Below, piece after piece: positions 43,293 to 54,998 of a stretch of 64,000 nucleotides of DNA. The stretch is taken from positions 14,926,122-14,990,121 of the forward strand of contig OX328101.1 in NCBI GenBank assembly GCA_946811185.2, written 5' to 3'. Both the position numbers and the translations under genes were made by a program. The notes under the pieces were generated by a model that was given only the letters and a program-made list of their open reading frames with translations, did no database searches and was not told where the DNA came from. The stretch is from Hippopus hippopus. Lineage: Eukaryota; Mollusca; Bivalvia; Cardiida; Cardiidae. How positions within the stretch are numbered: position 1 is the first letter of the stretch; each line of letters begins with the position of its first letter.

Positions 43293-43506
43293 TTAATCCT
43301 TAGAGTGCCAAATAAACTTTTCAGACATTTTCAACCTAGAATTATGACCAAAATCATTGCAATTTCATGGTTGCTTTTAACTACAATGTTTCACCAAAGC
43401 GGACTGTGTAGATCACACATAAGAGTGCACGTTTTGTGCAGCCTGACCTTGATCTACACAGTCCACGAAGGCAACCATAGTCGTGAAAGGCACTTTAAGG
43501 GGTTAA
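43293..43506. repeat. Family-G repeat, TTAA to TTAA
   Basis: TTAATCCTTAGAGTGCC and GGCACTTTAAGGGGTTAA are inverted ends. The right TTAA (43503-43506) is also the first TTAA of the following family-M copy. GGACTGTGTAGATCACAC and TGATCTACACAGTCC form an internal hairpin. Confidence 0.75.
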
Positions 43507-43673
43507 TCCTTTACCATACATTCCAAAGGCTTTTAAAAATATTGTGAGAAAAAGGAAAGGATGCTGGGGGCCAACATTTTCTCTTCTCCCCTCTTCTCTG
43601 ACTTCATGCTAATTTGCCTTCTGCAATTGCTTTCAATTATGATGTTTAAAATTTTGTCATGTTGTAGAGTTAA
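43503..43673 (-). repeat. Family-M MITE, shortened
   Basis: TTAATCCTTTACCATACAT to GTTGTAGAGTTAA with a decayed GCTGGGGGCCAAC centre. Confidence 0.75.
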
Positions 43674-43691
43674 TTCATCAGCAGTCTAAAG

Positions 43692-43919
43692 GGTAATCCT
43701 TAACCACACAATCCAAAGTTTTAACAACACATAAGGAGAGGGTTTTTGGAAACATTGTGGGAGAAGAAGAAAATGCTGATAGCCAGCATTTTTTTCCTTT
43801 TCTCACAATGTTTTCTATCCTGCCAAGAACTTTGGTCCATTTATACCACTTTTGAGTTTGTTGTCTGCAGATGCTTTCAATCTAGAAGAGTCTGTAATTT
43901 GTAATTAGGTATAGAGTTA
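43692..43919 (-). repeat. Family-M MITE, diverged
   Basis: TAATCCTTAACCACACAATCC to TTAGGTATAGAGTTAA; centre GCTGATAGCCAGC. Confidence 0.78.
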
Positions 43920-43923
43920 AGCT

Positions 43924-44371
43924 ACCGTATATGCTCGACTATAAGACGCTCCCCCAACTTTGTGGTTCCAAATCAGGGATTTCATTGATGACCTCCTATA
44001 AGACGCATGTAAACTTCATACTGACCACAAGAATGCTAAAATTGTGATTATTCAGGTGGAAATATGCCACGCAGATATTACGATCTATCGTCCGGTATCA
44101 AAGTTGCATCATTCCAAATATAAATCTCTTGTATCTTAGCTGATCATACCTTGATTCAAGTCTAATTTCTTTTTAAAATGGAAAAACTTGAAAAAGTGTA
44201 AGGTATAGACCAAACCACTCACATTTTTTGTTGAAATAATCCTATCAGGGAAATTAGGCCTTCGTTGGTTTGCCCAAACTGTTAGTTATTAATGGGTATA
44301 CAAAGTTTACATCGCCGACAGGAAGAGTTAAATCAAAGGACTAAAGTATCTTACGCTCAGTACAATGCAAT
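43924..44371. other. TACCGTA-ended fragment (family K), then unassigned DNA
   Basis: TACCGTATATGCTCGACTAT, AAGACGCTCCCCC and later TATAAGACGCATG recall the inverted end of the small element at 56520. The remainder to 44371 has no recognised feature. Confidence 0.5.
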
Positions 44372-44548
44372 TTAACTCTTTACCAAACGAAGAAATTTTG
44401 AACTTGTCCAAATTCAAAGGATTTGAAAATTAAAAAAAGTACCCAACTGAAATTTGTTTCACCAGCATTTTCGCCGTTTTTCACTATGTTTTTAAAAGTC
44501 TTTTTCTTTCAGGTTGTTAATACCACGAATTATTCGGTAACGGGTTAA
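44372..44548 (+). repeat. Family-M MITE, left palindrome arm deleted
   Basis: TTAACTCTTTACCAAACGAA to TTCGGTAACGGGTTAA; only CACCAGCATTTTC remains of the centre. Confidence 0.78.
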
Positions 44549-45345
44549 AAATCTATATGGCGAGGATACTTTTTGGCCATAAATAATGAGTTATTACAAG
44601 AGAATTAATGCTTGCTAATTTAAATCTAAATCATATAATCAGCAATCTTCTTCATAATTTAAAGCTGTGTTAACTCTTTACCAAACAATCCCAGTTTTTC
44701 ATGACTATGAGAAAGTCTAAGCCTTTTGAAAACATTGTGGGAAAAGGAGACAAGAGGGCCATGATGGCCCTAAAGTCGCTCACCTGAGTCTTTTGACCAA
44801 ACGTGACCCATTTTCAATCTCTTTTGAGATATCATGACAAACATTCTACTAAGCTTTCATAATTATTGGACTGAAAATTTGACCTCTAGCATGTACACAA
44901 GCTTTTTCAAGAATTTCTCTCAGTGACCTACTTTTAAGCCAACCACAGCCAATTTTCCCATTGTAAATATTATCGAAACAAAGATCCTGACCACCTTTCA
45001 TAAGAATTGGACAGAAAATGTGGCCTATAGAGTATACACAGGCTTTTTCCAAGATCTGACCTACTGAACTAGTTTTTGACCTGAAATGACCCATTTTCGA
45101 AGTCGTCCGAGATGTCATCATGACAAACAGTCTTAGGCCTATTCCAGTTAAACATAGGTACCCGGGGGGGGACGGCAGTTTAAAAAACTTCTATCGGAGG
45201 GTGTCCCTTTAATGAAATCGCTTCTGTCAGTGAACATGTAAGCCAAAAATTTGCTTCTATGGGGGGTTGTATATGGAAATTTTCGGGAAAAATTGCTTCT
45301 GAGCTACATAAAAAACTGAATATAAGGAAGACAATTGAATTTAAG

Positions 45346-46384
45346 TACCGTAATTTGCTTAAGTTTTGGGACAGTAAAAAATAATTAATTTTTTTCGTGT
45401 ACCAATACTTTGGTCTACAAAAAATAATTATTTTGTCAGCTGTCCCAAAACTTATGGTCAAACAAGACAATCTGTCATACTGAAAGACAATGGCCGCTAA
45501 CCCGTCAAATATTGCCGACGTTAAAATATTGCTACGTCATTGATGTCGATAAACATACAATCATATGCAGGTTGGTCTATTTTTAGACAGATTGGAATTT
45601 CACCGATCAATTTGAGCACTAAGAGCTTAAAACTTCACTTTTTCTCATTGTTGTCGTTGATGATTAACTTGTCACTCATTATTGTCTGCGTCCTGGGATC
45701 GCGATGAGGATGTTATTTTGCGTTTGTAGATAAATTCACAACATATTTTACCTGCTTACATGTACGTGAGGTGAACGACGTTAATTCCACTCTGACAAGT
45801 ACCTGCTTGGACCGTTCTCAAATTTGATTGGTTCGTCGATCTTTGATCGATAAACCTTGGGTAAACTAGAATGCTGTACCTTGATTTCTATTTATAAACA
45901 ACGAACTCGATTGACCGTGAAATACATGCGTGTCAACTCTGTCAACTTTGGATGTACATATACACGTTATACACATTATGTATCTTGGATACAAGTTTAT
46001 CACACCCTTTTTACACTTACGTCGGATTTCTTTTTGAATTGGGGTTTAAATTAGACTGTCAGGTGATCGAGTTTTTTGTCTTGAATCAGGAAACTCCCAT
46101 TGAAATCAGGAGGGTTGGGAAGCATGCTTACGACGTTACGTGTGTAGAAATAAAACTGCGCGAAATAAATAGTTGCAAACAAAGGGTATCAAACGGATTG
46201 AAAGATTTTTTTTTTTTTAAAAAAGATATTCACTGTCCCAATTCTTTGGAACAAAAAAATACCGATCTTGCTTCGCAATTTTTAGTATGTCCCAAATCTT
46301 TGGGTCATGAAAAATAATTATTTTCGCGATTTTTTATGGTGTCCCAATTCTTTGGGTGTCCTAAAACATACGCAAAATACGGTA
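45346..46384. mobile_element. Element Y copy 1 inside Z
   Basis: Imperfect inverted ends TACCGTAATTTGCTTAAGTT and, reverse complemented, TACCGTATTTTGCGTATGTT, followed by CCCAAAG/CTTTGGG-rich subterminal repeats. About 1.04 kb, no transposase. Its interior from about 45516 is repeated at 46515. The superfamily is not clear from the ends. Confidence 0.65.
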
Positions 46385-47827
46385 GAATGACAGAAGATCT
46401 TTGTAACGTTTTCCTCAAAGACAAACGCATTACGGAAACCGAGTAGAGACGGTCTGTTTAATTATGGCAAGGGAAACAACTTGTACAGGTAATAAAAAAA
46501 AGTCACTGACCGGAATATTTGCCGACGTTAAGATATTGCTACGTCATTGATTTCAATAAACCTACGATCAGTTGCAGGTTGGTTTATTTTTAGACAGATT
46601 GGAATTCCAGCAGTCAATTTGTGCACTAAGAGTTTAAAATTTCGCTTTTTCTCATTGTTTTCGTTGATGATTAACTTGTCAATCATTATTGTCTGCGTCC
46701 TGGGATCGTGATGAGGATTGTTATTTTGCGTTTGTAGATAAATTCACTACATATTTTACCTGCTTACGTGAGGTGAACGACATAAATTCCACTCTGACAA
46801 GTATCTGCTCGGCCCGTTCTCAAATTTGATTAGTTCGTCGATCTCCGATCGATAAACCTCGGTTAGACTAGAATACTGTACCTTAACTTCTATTTATAAA
46901 TAACGAACCCGAAATACATGCGTGTCAACTAGTGGTGGGCCGATGATCAGTTGGTTTTGGCTTCCGATTGCGCTAATCAATTGAGAAATCCTGGAAGCGA
47001 TTGTAGTCGGTTCCGAAACTCGCTCGGTCCCAAAACGTGAATACCGCCAGTTTTTAGCGCTTGGTTTTGTGACTAATCAATCACACTCTTTGACTCAAAA
47101 GGGTGTAAAACAAACACGAAAATTGGCCGGAAAAAGAGCAAGAAATGTTGTCCATGATTCTCTTGACAAAATTGCTAATTCAGCAGGGTTCTCATTTGAG
47201 CCCGTACCCCGAGTTTTGACGCTTAGAAATTTGAAATGACCTGTCTTTGGCGCTCAAAAAGATCTTCCTAAATGTCAATCTGACGCATGAAATTATCGTC
47301 TGAAGTGCAACCGGCAGAAATATGGGCTTTTGATAAACACGATCAGTATCAAATGCAAAGGACACGCGGCTCTGTTTATCACAGTAAATCAAGCTGGCGT
47401 GTCATTTATTAAAACGTAATAAAGGTGTAAAATAACTAATTTTAAACTAACCTGCTATTCTAAATGACAAATACGTGTCAAATCATGCGGTAACGTTTCT
47501 CCAAAAATTAATAGACATGAAAAATAGATCACCGAAAAAAACATGAAAACCCATGACACTAAAATAATCAGTGTGGCATCGTCCGATCAGAGGCACTTCA
47601 GACTTTCTACTCATCTTTATTAATGAATTTAAATAGTCAAATTACACAAATCTCTGAATAAAACAACAAGTGGAAGCAAAAATCTCTGTTCAAATGGTTG
47701 TTTTATGAAATGAAAATATAGATCTATAAGGGGGGGGATTAAAATGTTAATATTTGATGTTAAGAATTTGATGAATATTTCCTCTAACTTGATTAATATT
47801 TCCTCGTAACAATCACTAAAACACAAA

Positions 47828-48640
47828 CAAGAGGGCCATGATGGCCCTGTATCGCTCCACTGGCTATTAAGTAAAAACACTACAAGCCAAACATTACAAT
47901 ATTCAGCAAATTGATTTCAAACACGAGGACATGCAAACATTTTTCTATCTAATCCTACGAGAAAGTTGTGATCCATGGGCAAAGCCAATTTTGATCGCAA
48001 AGCTATAATTATTTGAATCCTGGTGGAGGTCCACAATATAAAGCTCCATACCAAATAATTCAGTTCTTGAATGTTATAAACAAGAAGATTTTCAAATTTT
48101 TCTCAATGAAAAGCCCTGTAAAACATGAAACCCATGAGACAGGGCTAAATCTAATAGCCTTAGTCTTTATAATGGTTAGTAACATGATGACTTAAGATAG
48201 TTTTCATTACAAAAGCCCATGTAAAACTGGTGACCTTGTGTTCCATGGTGTGGGGACAAACTTGGGTCAAGGACTATAATTTGGGCCCTCCTTGTAGAGA
48301 CCCACTAGATAAAGCTACATGCAAAATTTGGTAGACCCCATGGCTATTATTTGAAGGAACTTGGTAGAGGCCCACTAGATACAGCTACATGCCAAATTTG
48401 GTAGCCCTAGGCCTTACAGTTTCAGAGAAGAAGATTTTTGAAAATTTTCTATATTTTTCAGTTTTGTTGCCATGGCAACCAGAGTTTTTGAAGGAATAAA
48501 ATTCTGTCATGGGATTCTGAAGAAGACCATGGCAGGATCATTTCTTTGAAGTTTCATCAAAATTGGATAAGTAGTTTCAGAGATGTTTGAAATAAAAGTT
48601 AATGCACGCACGGACAGATGGACGGACGGACCTTCAGTGC
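47828..48640 (-). mobile_element. Helitron-like element, type B, head lost (nest layer 6)
   Basis: The + strand starts CAAGAGGGCCATGATGGCCC then TGTATCGCTCCACTGGC, followed by ~165-bp-type core units (GGTAGAGGCCCACTAGAT, GCATGCAAAATTTGGTAG) and the GACGGACGG stretch. It ends at 48640 without the usual TTTTTAGCTC head. Confidence 0.75.
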
Positions 48641-48690
48641 CAGTAAAAAACAAGTATATACATCAATCTCAGTTTGAAATATATCTTTTT

Positions 48691-48890
48691 AACCTATTAC
48701 CAGACAATCCCTACTTTTGATGACCCTGAGAAAGAAGGCTTTAGAAAAGCATTTTCTCATTTTCTTACAATGTTTTCTACTGTTCACAAAACAAATTTCA
48801 AATTTTCAATCACTTTTATTTTGTCGTCTGCAAGTGCTTTTGATTTAGACAAGCCTAAAATATTATCGTTTGGTAATGAGTTACATGTGT
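48691..48890 (-). repeat. Family-M MITE between two type B pieces
   Basis: Shortened copy: TTTTAACCTATTACCAGAC on the left, ...GTTTGGTAATGAGTTAC on the right, with most of the left arm of the palindrome deleted. It lies deepest in the nest. Confidence 0.75.
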
Positions 48891-48911
48891 GCTAACAATT
48901 GTCATAATAAA

Positions 48912-50400
48912 TCACAACGGACAACGGGCCATAACATAAGCCTGCTGGCCTTCGGCCAGTGCAGCTAAAAAACTTGTCTAGCACCAATCATGTATCACTG
49001 CAGCTTGATAATCAAGGGAGGTAAATAGTAACGAACTTTATCTTTCATAAAAAGAGTTATTTCCCTTGATTAATGTTTAAATTGAAGTGACAATATTTTG
49101 AAGCCCATGTTAAACTTGCGATTCCTGGAATGAAGGCAACTTTGATCCCAGACCTACAATATGAAACTAGAATGTGTGGTTATAAACAAAAAGATTTTTT
49201 AATCTTGCCCAATAAAAAGTCATGTAAAACAAGTTTGCTGAATAAAAGGCCCTGTAAAATATGTGATCCATGACACAGGTTTATCAAGTTTTCACTATAA
49301 AAGCCAATGTAAAACTTGTGACCCCTGGTGTGGAGTCAAACTTGACCCCCAAAGTTAAAATTTGGGCCCTCTTGGTAGAGGCCCATTATATAAAGTTACA
49401 TGCAAAATTTGGTAGCCCTAGGCCTAAATATGGCTATGTACAAGTAGATTATTAAAGTTTCCTTATATAAGACCATGTAGAACTTGTGACCCCCTGGGGT
49501 GGGGCTACATTTGACCCCCTGGGCTATAATTTGGGCACCCTTGATAGAGACCCCCTAGATAAAGCTAAATGCAAAATTTGATAGCCCTAGCCCTTATAGC
49601 TAGATGCGAAAGATTTTCCTATATAAGCCCGCCCATGTAAAACATGTTACCCCCCGGAGCGAAGTCAAATTTGACCCTCGGCTATAATTTGGACACCCTT
49701 GGTACAGGTCCACTAGATAAAGTTACATGCCAAATTTGGTCGCCCTAGGCCCCATGGCTAGGTCAAAGAAGAATTTTAAAGTTCTCCCTATATAAGCCCA
49801 TGTAAAACTTGTTATATAATCCCATGTAAAACTTGTTACCCCCGGGCAGGGCCTAATTTGACCCCAGGGCTATAATTTGAACAATCTTGGCAGAGGTCCA
49901 CTAGATAAAGCTACATGCCAAATTTGGTAGCTCTAGGCCCTATGGCTAGGTAGAAGAGGAATTTTAAAGTTCTCCCTAAATAAGCCCATGTATAACTTGT
50001 AACCCCCGGGGCGAGGCCAATTTTGACCCCAGGGCTATAAATTGAAGAAACTTGGTAGAGGTCCACTAGATAAAGCTACATGCCAAATTTGGTAGCCCTT
50101 GGCCTTACGGTTTCAGACAAGAAGATTTTCAAAGATTTTCAAAATTTTTCAGTTTTGTTGCCATGGCAACCAGAGTTTTTGAAGGAATTAAATTCTTTCA
50201 AGAAATTCTGAAGAGGACCATGGCAGGATCATTTCTGTGAAGTTTCATCAAAATTGGATGGGTAGTTTCAGAGAAGAAGACGTTTTAAAAAAAAGTTAAC
50301 GCACGGACGGACGGACAGACGCACGTACGCACGGACGGACGCACGACGGACAACAGGCCATGACATAAGCCCGCTGGCCTTCGGCCAGTGGAGCTAAAAA
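48912..50400 (-). mobile_element. Type B Helitron-like composite, near-identical inverted copy of 2516-3982
   Basis: The head at 50380-50400 is GGCCAGTGGAGCTAAAAA. Core units of about 165 bp run leftward to 49250, then a 290-bp non-core block containing AAGCTGCAGTG (other strand), then a second truncated head at 48937-48966. The same arrangement, including a 23-bp internal duplication (AACAAGTTTTACATGGGCTTATAT type), is present inverted at 2516. A 186-bp stretch (49270-49455) translates identically to its counterpart. Confidence 0.85.
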
Positions 50401-51186
50401 ATACGAAATTGGATAGACTTTTTGCTTTGCAAATTGGGTACAAAATAAAGGCTCCCTATGTTTTGCATAGCTCCCAGGAGCTTTTTTAGGAGAAATACGG
50501 TATTGAATAAAACAAAGAATTTAATGGTAATGTACTTCCTTTGATTTTTAAAGTACAAAACATAACATCTTACATCTTTATAAACTTAATATCATGTAGA
50601 AAGATTGTCACAGTATTTAAGGCAAAAAGGCATTCTAAGTTAAATGGGGAAACCGATTGTACAGTCAATAGCTAGTTGGTTTGCTCTTCCAAATATAAAG
50701 GGATCATCGACTGTGATTTTAAACTGATTGCCCAACACTAGTTTCAACCCTATGTCAACTTTGGATGTACATGTATACGTTATGTATCTTAGATACAAGT
50801 TTATCACACCCTTTTTACACTTTTATCGGATGTTTTTTTTTTAGTTGGGGTTTAAAACAGTCTGTCAGGTGATCTGGTTTTTTGTCTTGAATCAGGAAAC
50901 TCCCACTGAAATTGGGAGGGTTAGAAAGCATGCTTTTGACGTTACATGTGTAGAAATGAAACTGCGCGAAATAAATGCTTGTAAACAAAGGGTATCAAAT
51001 GGATTGAAAGATTTTTTTTTCAAATAGATATTCACCATCCCAATTCTTTGGAACAAAAAAATACTGATCTTGCTTTGCAATATTTAGTATGGCCCAAATC
51101 TTTGGGTCATGAAAAATAATTATTTTCGCGATTTTTGATGGTGTCCCAATACTTTGGGTGTCCCAAAATTTAAGTAAAATATGGTA

Positions 51187-53430
51187 TTTTAAAATGAATA
51201 ATTGATACCAGCATAATTTGTCAATAATTAATTCTGTAATTATTTCTATATTTATTATCATGCTTTAATGCAATTGCATTCATCTCGCATTACCAAAGTT
51301 GGACAAATAATGGGTATTTTATGGAAGAAAAATATCGCCGAATTTTCCATCTTTAATTTTTGACGGGCGTTCTTCCAATGGCGACGACCATCCCAAGAAG
51401 CATGATTGCAGAATTTTCAACTGCGCAGTTGTGTTCCTGGCTGGAAAGCAAGGCATTGTCATGCCTACAGCCATCTAGATTACCATTTTACGAATACCGA
51501 TTCAGATAAATGTTGTTGTTGGGTAAAACCGATATGGACGTAACATGTAGTCGGCCATGAACTGCTAGAGGGCTTTTCTTTACTGGGAAAATTACATGAA
51601 TGACATCTTGAATGATATTCAGAAGGTAAGTTATGCCAACAGATGAACAAACTTGCCCCCGCCCCTGCCTCCCCCCTACACCTAAGAGTTATATTATACC
51701 CCGAACCCCCCCAACCACCCCAACTTTCCAGTAAGGGGCCGCAGAATGCATCACTATTAAGTTTCTCACATCATTGACTAGTAATGACATACTTGTAGCT
51801 TCCCATAGTCAGGGATTGGACTGCTCGAACAATAATTTCCCTGTCATAAGCTGGCGAAACAAGTGAACATAGTGGGTGGTTTGGAGCATTTGTTTTGAAA
51901 TTACTACGTCATATGAAGATGGACATATATAGCACCTAGGCGAAGTGGGAATTAAAAATCATGATTTTTTTTTTTAATGAAAATCGTTTACTCAAGATGG
52001 CTGCTACTTATTCAAGATGGCTGCTTTGCCCAAATATGGTAAAAACCTTTAAAAAAAATCATAATAATTCTCAAGAACTACAGAAGAGATTTGGACAAAT
52101 TTGGCACGAAGCATGTAGGAACCATGATTAATCATATTTTTCTCATAAAATTTGGATAACAAATGCCCCCGCTAATGCCACTATAGCCTACAGACTTTGC
52201 TGAAAAATGTTAAAAATAGTGAAAATTTCTGTTTTAATAATTTTTCAAGGAATTGGTTTGGAAGTTGTGAGAAATTATCAAAATTAAACTTAAGAAAATT
52301 GATGTCACAGATTTTACTTGTCAGATGCAGAGTAATTATGTATAATCTGGGTTCACCCAAAAGTAACTTCAGCAAGGCTATTGGAACTGTAACAGTTTTC
52401 TACTTTTTCTTCTAATAACCTTGCTAAAGTTACTTTTGAGTGAGCCCAGATTATATGGTACATGTATATAAGTACTCTGTTAATCAAAAAGTAGATTACA
52501 TAACTACTCTGCATCAAGTAAAGTTTGTGACATCTAATCCAAATTGTGAACCTCAGCAACAATCATTATATACTTGTCTGAAGGGCCTTTTGATATGCAT
52601 AGTTTGAACAGTCCTGCACTGAGTAAATTATGAACAGTGGCTAATCTGACAGATAGCAGTGGAAACTTGATTTTCTAGATTTATTTTTCTTTATATTCTA
52701 CAATCTTTCTGAGTTAATACAAATTCAAGAATCCTTTCTCAGAACTAGGCTCAGGACTCCAGATAACAATGAGTATTTAACTGGAATTTCTGAATTTTCC
52801 TATTGTCAACTGAAATTCATATTGTGCATGTGGAAAATTATTTCAAATCATCATCAGGTCTATACTCTTTGCTGTATGGAGCCCTTGCTCATAATTAAAA
52901 AATGGCTAACTCTCTGGAAATTATTTCATTTACTTACTTTTGCAATGAAAACACAGCCCATTCAGTATCTTCCTTCATGCCTGTTAGAAATCAGGAAATC
53001 TTTCAGCTGATGCTGACTGTGATATCATACCTACATGAAAGCCTAATGGTAAATGTGTTAATGTTTCTATTCTGAATTTTACTAGAGCTTTGAAAAAAGT
53101 ACTGCAAATTTTTCTGTTTCTTTTTTTTTTCTTCTTTTACACATTTATGCCCTTTTTCCAGCAGGCACTTTCATATTTTTATATGTTACTGCTGTTAGAG
53201 CTATACTGTTGTTACAGAAATGTTTTTGTTTTTTTTTTAAACTAGCTGGATTTAACAAATACCAATAGTAATAGAACATAGAACATTTTGAGGATGGTTA
53301 AATAAGTTCTGGTTTGAAACATGGAATAATCATTAAATTTGTGTTATCAAACTGAGATAAGGAAAAAAAAAACTTCTAACCCCCTGAAAAAAAAAAATTC
53401 TGTCCTTCAAAAATCCTGAAAAAAAAAAAA
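51187..53430. other. Interior of element Z, no gene recognised
   Basis: AT-rich with no open frame above 72 codons. Holds the inverted repeat at 52302-52537 and poly-A tracts near 53360-53435. Confidence 0.55.
52302..52537. repeat. Large imperfect inverted repeat
   Basis: TATAATCTGGGTTCACCCAA...CAGCAAGG (52341-52377) pairs with CCTTGCTAAAGTTACTTTTG...AGATTATA (to 52455). Further out GTCACAGATTTTACTTG...GCAGAGTAATTATGT pairs with ACATAACTACTCTGCATC at 52499. Probably a foldback MITE with a small insert in one arm. Confidence 0.78.
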
Positions 53431-54998
53431 AATCGCTTCTATGGGGGGTTGCTTTCATCGGAAATTAACTGCTGTCGCATGTCGGGTTGAGCATTTCGCT
53501 TCTTTTGGGGGATGGTCAAATTTGAAAGTGCCTTCCCCCCGGGGTACCTATGTTTAAATGGAATAGCCCTTACCAAGTTTCACGAGTTTTGGACTGAAAA
53601 TGTGGCCTCTAGAGCATATACAAGGTTTTTCTAAGATTTGACCAAGTGACCTAGTTTTTGACCCAACCTGACCCGTTTTCAAACTCATCCGCGATATCAT
53701 CAAGTCAAACATTTTAACCAACTTTCAAGAAATTTGGACTGAAAATGTGACCTCTAGAACGTACACAATGTTTTTCTATGATTTGACCTAGTGACCTAGT
53801 TTTTTACCCAATATGACCCATTTTCAAACTTGTCCGAGATATCATCAAAACAAACATTCTGACCAAATTTTAAAAGTTTGGACCAAAAATGTGGCCTCTA
53901 GAGCGTACACATGGTTTTTCTAAGATTTGACCTAGTGACCTACTTTTTGACCAGACATGACCCATTTTCAAACTCATCCGAGATATAATGAAGACAAACA
54001 TTCTGACCAAATTTCAAGACTATTGGACTGAAAATGTGGCCTCTAGAGTGTGCACAAGGTTTTTCTAAGATTTGACCTAGTGACCTAGTTTTTGACCCAG
54101 CATGAACCATTTTCCAACTCGTCCGGGAGATAATCAAGACAAACATTCTGATCAAGTTTCATGAGTATCTGACTGAAAATGTGGCCTCTAGAGTGTGCAC
54201 AAGGTTTTTCTAAGGTTTGACCTAGTGACCTAGTTTTTGGCCCAGCATGACCCATTTTCCAACTCGTCCAAGATATCGTCAATGCAAAAATTCTGACCAA
54301 GTTTCATGAGTATCTGACTGAAAATGTGGCCTCTAGAGTGTACACAAGGTTTTTCTAAGATTTGCCCTAGTGACCTAGTTTTTGACCTGACATGACCCAT
54401 TTTCAAACTCGTCCGAGATATCATTAAGACAAACATTCTGACCAACTTTCAAGAGTATTGGACTGAAAATGTGGCCTCTAGAGCGTATACAAGGTTTTTC
54501 TAAGATTTGATCTAGTGACCTAGTTTTTGACCCGACATGACCCATTTTCGAACTCATCCGATATATCACCAAGACAAACATTCTGACCAAGTTTCATGAG
54601 TATCTGACTGAAAATGTGGCCTTTAAAGCATACACAAGGTTAAAGTTGACGACAGACGACGGACAACGCATGCCTGACGCCGGACACAGCACGATCACAA
54701 AAGCTCACCTTGAGCACTTTGTGCTCAGGTGAGCTAAAAATGTAACCAGCATTTTCCCTTTTTCCTACGTTTTCTACCCTCCCAGAACTAGTTTAATTTT
54801 TGGGTCACGTTAATTTTGTTGTCTGCAAATGCTTTCAATTTGGAACAGTCTGAATTTTTGTCGTTTGATAAAAAGATGTAACTAAAGTGTGGTGTAACTG
54901 CACTAATTTATCGATCGGTCACCTGGGCAGTTCAAGCTGTAAAAGTTTGACATCTTGCTGTAAATCTCCTAAAAAATTAAAGAGTTGAAAACGCTGGA

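Larger units (their letters stand above)
46930..50740 (-). mobile_element. hAT-like element X copy 2, split by Helitron-like DNA (nest layer 5)
   Basis: The ends are TAGTGGTGGGC and GCCCAACACTA. The flanks GTGTCAAC (46922-46929) and GTTTCAAC (50741-50748) are an 8-bp duplication with one change. In Y copy 1 (about 45928) the same place is an uninterrupted GTGTCAAC. The halves 46930-47827 and about 50480-50740 are the reverse complement of X copy 1 (15486-16666). No transposase. Confidence 0.85.
46515..51186. mobile_element. Element Y copy 2, split by hAT-like X2 (nest layer 4)
   Basis: Sequence 46515-46929 plus 50749-51186 matches copy 1 (45516-46384) in the same orientation, ending with the same CCCAATnCTTTGGGTGTCC motifs. 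The left terminal repeat is missing or diverged. Copy 1 serves as the empty site that proves the position of X2. Confidence 0.75.
45136..53569. mobile_element. Element Z: PIF/Harbinger-like TIR element (nest layer 3)
   Basis: The ends are inverted: GGCCTATTCCAGTTAAACAT and, reverse complemented, GGGCTATTCCATTTAAACAT, continuing into AGGTACCC and a G-run. TTA is duplicated at 45133-45135 and 53570-53572. Deleting Z and one TTA restores the type A array unit. A 3-bp TTA duplication with GG(G/C) ends fits PIF/Harbinger. The interior (45136-45345, 46385-46514, 51187-53569) has no recognisable transposase or Myb-like gene, so it is non-autonomous. Confidence 0.8.
44751..54738 (-). mobile_element. 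Helitron-like element, type A (nest layer 2)
   Basis: The left end is CAAGAGGGCCATGATGGCCC, and the right end is GAGCACTTTGTGCTCAGGTG followed by AGCTAAAAA. The 145-bp array lies at 44820-45135 and 53570-54640; unit starts 53940, 54085, 54230 and 54375 show an exact 145-bp step. The array is split by element Z at a TTA. About 1.55 kb without its insert. Confidence 0.85.
44670..54880 (-). mobile_element. Six-deep nest: family-M MITE as outermost host
   Basis: The left half of an M copy (TTAACTCTTTACCAAACAATCC to GGAAAAGGAGA) ends at 44750, and its right half (TGTAACCAGCATTTTCCC to GTCGTTTGATAAA) resumes at 54741. Everything between is one ~10-kb insertion with further insertions inside. Layers are listed separately at 44751, 45136, 46515, 46930 and 47828. 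Confidence 0.88.

Noticed and set aside
53940..54590. Overlapping ~71-codon minus-strand frames with repeated text (KTRSLGQILEKPC, ISDEFENGS), also at 63070-63587 and 61765-62055
   Set aside because: They are a frame of the 145-bp array. 145 is not a multiple of 3, so adjacent units fall in different frames and each frame closes after about one and a half units. Not a protein.
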